Source: Planctomycetota bacterium (GTDB taxonomy: Bacteria > Planctomycetota > Planctomycetia > Gemmatales > Gemmataceae). From it: 42,939 bases of DNA. Each line of letters opens with the position of its first letter. Within the stretch, counting starts at the first letter, position 1. The stretch is taken from contig VGZJ01000017.1 in NCBI GenBank assembly GCA_016872595.1, forward strand, positions 1-42,939, given 5' to 3'. This document shows, one piece after another, positions 36,620 through 42,939 of this stretch. Under the pieces are notes generated by a model. The model was given only the letters and a program-made list of their open reading frames with translations. It did no database searches and was not told where the DNA came from. Position numbers and translations under genes: made by a program.

Positions 36620-37948
36620 ATGCTCCCCCTCACCCAATCCCTCGCCCGGCGCACGTTCCTCCGCGGGGTCGGCGTCACGATGGCGCTGCCGTGGCTCGAG
36701 TCGGTGCCCGTGTGGGGCGACGACAAGCCCAAGAACGGCGCGTCCGAAGCCCCGGTGCGGTTCGCGGCGCTGTTCTGCGGCAACGGGTTCCACAGCCGGG
36801 AGTGGTGGGCCAAGGGCGAAGGCAAGGCGATGGAGTTGGGCAAGGTGCTCGACCCGCTCAAGCCGCACCGCGAGAAGATGCTGTTCCTCCGCGGCCTGTA
36901 CAACGCTGAGGCCCTCATCGGCGGCATCCACAGTTGCCAGACTGGGAACCTGCTCACCGGCGCGCACCTCGCGCCGGACGGCGCGATCAAGAGCGGCATT
37001 AGCTGCGATCAGGTCATCGCCGAGAAGACCAAGGGCCAGACGAAGGTACCCAGCCTCGTGCTGGGAACCGAGGCGTCCATCGCCGCGATCCACAAGAACT
37101 ACTCGATGATCTACAGCTCCCACATTTCGTGGAGCAGCGCCACCACACCGACGCCGCTGGAACTGTACCCGGCGCTCGCGTTCGACCGGCTCTTTCGCGA
37201 CGAAGTGGGCAAGGCGGACAAGAGCGTGCTGGACGCTGTGCGCGAGGACGCCAACAGCTACAAGAAGAACGTCAGCACCGCGGACCAGCGCCGGCTGGAC
37301 GAGTACCTGAACAGCGTGCGCGAGGTCGAGTCGCGCATCGAGCAGGCCGGCAAGAGTGGTCGGCTTCAGGGCTGGCGGCCCACCATCGACAAGCCCGACA
37401 TGAAGCGCCCGGCCGACGGCATCCCGCAGGACATCGACCAGCACATGCGCCTCATGTGCGACATTCTAGTTCTGGGCTTCCGCACGGACACCACGCGCGT
37501 ATGCACCCTGAAGCTCAACAACGACCACTCGTCACTGCGGTTCCCGAACCTGACCGCGGCGAGCGGCAAGGGCGGGATCGACTACATGATCCACCACCTG
37601 CTCTCGCACACCGACGGCGCGGACTGGCTCAAGGTGAACCAGTTCTTCACGCAGCAGGTCGCGTACATCTGCGACAAGCTCGACGCGGTGAAGGAAGGCG
37701 ACCGCACGCTGCTCGACAACAGCATGATCCTGTTCTGTTCGAGCATGATGACGGGCAACCACAACAACGACCAACTGCCGGTGGTGCTAATGGGGAAGGG
37801 CGGCGGGCAGATCAAGACCGGCCGCATCCTCGACTACCTCGGCAAACCGAACCGCAAGATGTGCAGCCTGTACCTCTCCCTGATGGAGAAGGCCGGCGTG
37901 AAGCTGAAAGAGTTCGGCGACTCGAAGCAGCAACTCGCGGAGATTTGA
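36620..37948 (+). CDS. DUF1552 domain-containing protein (Tat-exported)
   Basis: A 442-aa protein with a twin-arginine-type N-terminus (LARRTFLRGVGVTMALPWLES). DUF1552 blocks are visible: RFAALFCGNGFHSREWWAKG, FLRGLYNAEALIGGIHSCQTGN, SLVLGTEASIAAIHKNYSMI, SSHISWSSATTPTPLELYP and ILFCSSMMTGNHNNDQLPVV. The fold is sulfatase/DUF1501-like. It normally pairs with the DUF1592-type cytochrome protein, present upstream. Its stop overlaps the next ATG (TGATG at 37946-37950), so the following gene is translationally linked. Confidence 0.93.
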   Translation: MLPLTQSLARRTFLRGVGVTMALPWLESVPVWGDDKPKNGASEAPVRFAALFCGNGFHSREWWAKGEGKAMELGKVLDPLKPHREKMLFLRGLYNAEALIGGIHSCQTGNLLTGAHLAPDGAIKSGISCDQVIAEKTKGQTKVPSLVLGTEASIAAIHKNYSMIYSSHISWSSATTPTPLELYPALAFDRLFRDEVGKADKSVLDAVREDANSYKKNVSTADQRRLDEYLNSVREVESRIEQAGKSGRLQGWRPTIDKPDMKRPADGIPQDIDQHMRLMCDILVLGFRTDTTRVCTLKLNNDHSSLRFPNLTAASGKGGIDYMIHHLLSHTDGADWLKVNQFFTQQVAYICDKLDAVKEGDRTLLDNSMILFCSSMMTGNHNNDQLPVVLMGKGGGQIKTGRILDYLGKPNRKMCSLYLSLMEKAGVKLKEFGDSKQQLAEI

Positions 37949-38325
37949 TGCGCGGGCAACACGCCATCCTGTGCGCGGTCCTGGCTCTGGTCGGCGGCGG
38001 CACGCGCGCCGCGGAACCAGCCCCGCTGCCGCGCGCGGTTTTGAACTGGACCGTGCGCGCCCTCAGCACCGACAAGGGCACGATCGCCAACCTCACGATG
38101 ACCGGGGACGGGTTCGCGAAGCCACTCGACCTCAAGGCCGATGTCGATGCGCTCACGTAGTAGCTCAAGGAACTGGCCGCGGCGCACAAGGGCACGCGCA
38201 TGATGCTGACCTTCGAGATCGACAACAAGTTGCTCCAAGCATCCGTAGTGCTGCTCATCGATCTGTCGGTTCGCGCCGGGTTCGAGGACGTGTCGCCGGT
38301 CCCAATCGACCCGAAAGACCGCTAG
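37948..38325 (+). pseudogene. ExbD/TolR-like periplasmic domain protein with in-frame TAG-TAG
   Basis: The ATG overlaps the DUF1552 stop. The protein has a signal-like start (RGQHAILCAVLALVGGGTRA), then NWTVRALSTDKGTIANLTM and DLKADVDALT. Two adjacent amber codons follow (38158-38163), and the same frame continues as LKELAAAHKGTRMMLTFEID and LLQASVVLLIDLSVRAGFED to a TAG at 38323-38325. The later part resembles the ExbD/TolR periplasmic domain. Read through, the protein would be about 125 aa. CAG-CAG (Gln-Gln) at the amber site would give a continuous protein. It may be a nonsense-mutated pseudogene; no frameshift is present. Confidence 0.65.
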
Positions 38326-38351
38326 CCCCATCGGTTCCCAGAGGTCTGGTC

Positions 38352-39773
<1,422 letters not shown>

Positions 39774-39782
39774 TCGCGCGCT

Positions 39783-40547
39783 TCACCCCGCGCGTAACAC
39801 GACGACGGCGTAGCGGCACCAGTTGCCGAGCGCGGGGACTGCGCGCAGGAGGCGGGCGTCGAGCGCGTCGAACAGTGCCAGCGCGCGGCGGTTCCGCCAC
39901 ACGCGCCGTACCATGCCGAACAGTTGGTAGCCGCGCACATCGACCGCGGGGAACAGGTCGCGCAACGGGCGCAGGTCGCGCCGCCTCAGCGGCCGCTCGT
40001 CCGGGGTGCGGTCCTTGCCGGGGTACGGCAACGCGCGCCGCGCGAACCCCAACACCGGGTTCCCGCCCCACGGCTCGCAGAACACCGCCACCCCGCCCGG
40101 CTTCAGCACGCGCTTCAGCTCGCGCCCGGCGCGGCCGAGGTCGAGGTGGTGCAGGATCGCGTTCCCCCAAACGGCGTCGAAGCTCGCGCTCTCGAACGGC
40201 AGTTCCTCGCCGTCCGCAGTCACGCACTCGACGCGCACGCCGTTGGCCGCGGCGCGAGCGCGGCACTCGCTCACGTAGCCCGGTGACAGGTCGAACGCGG
40301 TCACGGCGGCCCCAGCGCGGGCCATCGTGACCGCGGCCATGCCGTGCCCGCAGCCGTAATCGAGGGCGCGCGCGCCGCGCAGGTTCCCCAGTGCCGCGAA
40401 CGCCGGGCGCACCCACGTCTCGTGATCGAGGTAGGCTTCGGAATCGAACGCGAGATGGGCCGCGCCGGACCCGAAGCTCGCGGCGCGGTGCGCGGCCTGT
40501 TCGTCGTGGAATCGCTGCTCGCTCTGGCGGCGGTCCGTGCCGGTCAT
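39783..40547 (-). CDS. Class I SAM-dependent methyltransferase
   Basis: A 254-aa protein with the SAM motif I ALDYGCGHGMAAVTMARAGA, the motif II-like AFDLSPGYVSECRARAAANG, and the later VWGNAILHHLDLGRAGRELK and LKPGGVAVFCEPWGGNPVLG. This is the ubiquinone/menaquinone or small-molecule type of methyltransferase. The substrate is unknown and the neighbours do not suggest one. It is convergent with the DUF1501 gene 10 bp away. Confidence 0.88.
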   Translation of the reverse strand: MTGTDRRQSEQRFHDEQAAHRAASFGSGAAHLAFDSEAYLDHETWVRPAFAALGNLRGARALDYGCGHGMAAVTMARAGAAVTAFDLSPGYVSECRARAAANGVRVECVTADGEELPFESASFDAVWGNAILHHLDLGRAGRELKRVLKPGGVAVFCEPWGGNPVLGFARRALPYPGKDRTPDERPLRRRDLRPLRDLFPAVDVRGYQLFGMVRRVWRNRRALALFDALDARLLRAVPALGNWCRYAVVVLRAG

Positions 40548-40577
40548 GTTCTGTCCTCATACCGAACGTGCGCGGCG

Positions 40578-41519
40578 TTAGAACGCCAGCAGCGTCGCGG
40601 GCACCATAGCGTACCCGCCCACGCAGATGGCGACGACCCCGACCATCGCTGCGAACAGCCACAGTGTGCTCTTCTGCTTGCGGGCCAGAGCCAGCGACGA
40701 CGCGACCGCGCCGATCTGGGCCACCAGCATTGCGTACGACAGGTAGTCGCTCTTTTTGCGGTGCTTCTCGCTCTCCGCCGTGCTGACCTTCACCCGCACG
40801 TCGTACAGGAACCCCAGCCCCTAATTCAAGCGGGACTCGGCCCGGTAACGGCGCTCTTCGAGGTCGAACCCGGCGGCTTGCGACGCGGTGGCGCGGGCCG
40901 CTTTCTTCGCCGCGTCCGGGTCGCCGTCCTTGATGACCGGTTGCGCGCGCGCCAGAACCGCGGCGGCCTTCAGGATCGGGTCCCAGTCCTTGTCGGTCTG
41001 CTCGTTGAACTTCTCCGCGTCGTCGATGGCCTTGTTGATCTTCGCCATATCGACCTTGCGGGCCTTCTTGAGCAACTCGGTTTCGGGTTCGCGTTGTTCG
41101 AGCGCCTCGCGCAACTCCTTGATGGCCGCGTCGTCGATGTCGGGGAGCTTGACCGGGGGCGGGCCGCCCTTGTCGCCGCGCTCCGTGAGCCACGCCCGGG
41201 CCTTCACCGCCTCCGGCGCGGACGGCGACAGGAAGAACGGTTCGGCGTAACCACACGTCGCTCGCATCTGCGCCGCGGTGGTCTGCATGATGAGCGCGCG
41301 GTCGCGCTTGAACCCGGCCAGCGTCCACTGGTTCGTGGACTTGGACTGGTCCTGCGCGGCCTGCGATTTCCAGTACATCGCCTCTTGGAGCGCGCCGTTG
41401 GACATCGACGCGAACACGGTCGCCAGTGCGGTCAGCGCGATCGGGAGCGCGGCCCCGATCTTGTCAAGGAAGCCCCTCGGTTCTTCGGGCTTCGGTTCGT
41501 TCGGCGCGGGGTCACTCAT
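40578..41519 (-). pseudogene. DUF4337 family membrane protein, split by an in-frame amber codon
   Basis: From the ATG at 41519 a 232-aa ORF has one membrane segment near residues 20-45 (GAALPIALTALATVFASMSN) and a long charged coil with KARKVDMAKINKAIDDAEKF, ending RRYRAESRLN-TAG at 40821-40823. The same frame continues immediately as GLGFLYDVRVKVSTAESEKH and two membrane segments (YAMLVAQIGAVASSLALA and LWLFAAMVGVVAICVGGYAM) to a TAA at 40578. Together they match the full DUF4337 layout (TM, coil, two TM). Restoring CAG for TAG would give one protein of about 313 aa. A separate GTG-started 73-aa product is possible (the track entry), as are a sequencing error or readthrough. No function is established for the family. 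Confidence 0.75.
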
Positions 41520-41696
41520 GGTGGTACGTCCTTGAAGGCGCAGCGGTGGGGGTAGTGTAACGCCCGGCGGCGCGGCGGTCACGGTCGGTCGCGCGAACTT
41601 CGCGCGAGCCTCGCGCCGCCTCGGATTGGCGGTTGTCTTCGCGATCGCGAACGCGCAGAATGGTCTTCCCGCCCGAACCTCTTCGAGAGCCGTCGT

Positions 41697-42821
41697 ATGA
41701 CCCGCTGCCGCCTCGCCCTGTTCGCCATCGGCGTCTTCGCCCTGTTGCCGGCCGCGCGCGTGACCGCGCAGCCCGCGCCCGTGAAGGCCCATACCGCGCT
41801 CGTCCACTGCGTGGCCGTGTCGCCGGACGGGAAGACCCTCGCCACCGCCGGGTTCGACAACACCGTGAAGCTGTGGGACATCGGTGCGGACGGCGCGCTG
41901 AAGCCAACCAAGATTCTGACCGGGCACACCGGCCCCGTGTATGCGGTCGCTTTCCACCCCACCGACCCGAAGATCGTCGCCACCGCGAGCCAAGACAAGA
42001 CCGCGCGCATCTGGGACGTTAGCAACGTCAAGAAGGCCGACGGGAAGGGGGCCGCGGACGGGGTGGCCGAGGTCGCCGCGCCCAAGTTCGAGTTGAAGAG
42101 CCACACCGACATCGTGGACACTATCGCCTTCAGCCCGGACGGAAAGTCGCTCGCCACCGGCGGCGCGGACAAGTCCGTGAAACTGTGGAACCAGACCGAC
42201 GGCAAGGAACTGAAGGCGCTCGGCGCGCACGACGGCTCGGTGTACGCGGTCGCGTTCAGTCCCGATAGCAAGCTGCTGGCCTCCGCGGGCGCGGGCAAAG
42301 ACAACCTCGTGAGAATTTGGGACGTGAAGGAACAGAAGGAACTGACACAGCTCAGGGGCCACGAACAGCCGGTCACGTCGGTGGTGTTCTCCGGCGATAC
42401 CGACGTGGTCACAGTGTCGATGGACCGCACGATCCGCGTATGGAACGTGAAGAACCCGCCGCCGCTCAAGAAGGAGGAGCCGAAGAAGGAAGAACCGAAG
42501 AAGGTCGATCCCAAAGACCCGAAGAAGGACCCGCCGAAGGACGAGCCGAAGAAGGTGGAGAAAGACCCGAAGGAAGTGAAGCAACTCGGCCCGACCACGG
42601 ACGACCCGTATTCGGTCGCGTGGTCGCCCGGTACGAAGACGCTCGCGGTGTGCGGCTATTCGGGGCAGATCACCATTTGGACGCTCGACGCGGACAAGCC
42701 GAAAGCGACAAAGGTGGTGAAGTCGCCGGGGTACTGTGTCGCGTTCAGCGGTGACGGCAAGTTGGTGTTCAGCGGCCACGACAACGGGAACGTGGCGATC
42801 AATCCGGCCGCGGCGAAGTAG
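41697..42821 (+). CDS. Exported WD40 repeat protein
   Basis: A 374-aa protein with a signal peptide (RLALFAIGVFALLPAARVTAQ). At least six WD40-type repeats are visible: KAHTALVHCVAVSPDGKTLA, LTGHTGPVYAVAFHPTDPKI, LKSHTDIVDTIAFSPDGKSL, LGAHDGSVYAVAFSPDSKLL, LRGHEQPVTSVVFSGDTDVV and a last blade near ATKVVKSPGYCVAFSGDGKL. A Lys/Glu/Pro-rich insert (about residues 260-300, KKEEPKKEEPKK) interrupts the propeller. A WD40 platform for protein binding outside the cytoplasm is likely. It is divergent from the DUF4337 gene (177-bp gap) and convergent with a partial gene. Confidence 0.9.
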   Translation: MTRCRLALFAIGVFALLPAARVTAQPAPVKAHTALVHCVAVSPDGKTLATAGFDNTVKLWDIGADGALKPTKILTGHTGPVYAVAFHPTDPKIVATASQDKTARIWDVSNVKKADGKGAADGVAEVAAPKFELKSHTDIVDTIAFSPDGKSLATGGADKSVKLWNQTDGKELKALGAHDGSVYAVAFSPDSKLLASAGAGKDNLVRIWDVKEQKELTQLRGHEQPVTSVVFSGDTDVVTVSMDRTIRVWNVKNPPPLKKEEPKKEEPKKVDPKDPKKDPPKDEPKKVEKDPKEVKQLGPTTDDPYSVAWSPGTKTLAVCGYSGQITIWTLDADKPKATKVVKSPGYCVAFSGDGKLVFSGHDNGNVAINPAAAK

Positions 42822-42939
42822 CGGCCGGCTCGCCCGGCGGCGGGGGCGGCTCGATGCGCAGCGGCGGGGCCGGCTTCGGCTGCGCCGGCGCGATGGCGTC
42901 GCGCGAGAGCCACACGGCTCGCCCGCCGCGCAGCAGCGG
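42799..42939 (-). CDS. C-terminal tail of an unidentified Pro-rich protein (truncated by window edge)
   Basis: On the minus strand one frame is open from the window edge to a TGA at 42799 and reads RGGRAVWLSRDAIAPAQPKP followed by a Pro-rich tail. It overlaps the end of the WD40 gene by 23 bp in a convergent arrangement. Only 46 residues are visible, so no family can be named. The track ORF at 42656 is in another frame and looks like a shadow. Confidence 0.45.
   Translation of the reverse strand, partial: PLLRGGRAVWLSRDAIAPAQPKPAPPLRIEPPPPPGEPAATSPRPD

Noticed and set aside
40821-42779. 652-aa minus-strand ORF
   Set aside because: The upstream 420 residues are a shadow of the WD40 gene on the other strand; the real start is at 41519 (MSDPAPNEPK).

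Overview
The window looks like chromosome of a Gemmata-type planctomycete (Planctomycetota, probably Gemmataceae). The reasons are very high GC with C/G-ended codons, and the planctomycete-specific families DUF1549/DUF1553, DUF1501, DUF1552, DUF1592-type cytochromes, TIGR03067, DUF4337, DUF1579, a membrane-tethered ECF sigma factor and PQQ/WD40 propeller proteins. The genus cannot be fixed from the sequence alone. No rRNA, tRNA, CRISPR array or prophage was seen.

Layout. 1-6.0 kb (+): the tail of an unknown gene, a membrane-anchored ECF sigma fusion, an SGNH hydrolase, rpiA, a HAD-like protein without its nucleophile, and a FabZ-like dehydratase overlapping trmB. 6.1-7.1 kb (-): two secreted or anchored cysteine-rich proteins, one with eleven CC pairs. 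7.1-12.9 kb (-): a compact metabolic run, glgP > nadC > birA > phosphohexomutase. 12.9-15.5 kb: a decayed stretch with a PDZ-like gene split by a perfect 36-bp palindrome, then a SIS-domain isomerase and a DUF1579 protein. 15.6-17.1 kb: an ISKra4-like element with a frameshifted transposase. 17.2-24.9 kb: selB, the remnant of an ECF sigma gene, a fasciclin protein, an Ada-like alkyl transferase, a PQQ-type propeller and a B12-binding radical SAM enzyme. 24.9-39.8 kb: two blocks of the planctomycete 'cytochrome/DUF' complement (PPC protein < DUF1501 < DUF1549/1553 | DUF1592 > ... DUF1552 > ExbD-like > DUF1501). 39.8-42.9 kb: a methyltransferase, a DUF4337 gene split by an amber codon, a WD40 protein and the tail of another gene.

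The DUF1549/1553, DUF1501, PPC, DUF1592 and DUF1552 products carry export signals, and the two cytochrome-like proteins carry CxxCH haem motifs, so they probably form an extracytoplasmic system whose biochemistry is not established. The 1.2 kb between the DUF1592 and DUF1552 genes looks like a rearranged spot. It holds a diverged second copy of the DUF1592 C-terminal tail, a small orphan gene and an AT-richer gene with an HNH-like motif.

The points most worth a second look are: the sigma factor with a CxxCH in its exported domain; the CC-repeat protein; the palindrome in the PDZ gene; and two genes within 3 kb that are interrupted only by in-frame TAG codons at sites where CAG would fit. I did not find a clearly novel multi-gene defence or mobile system.
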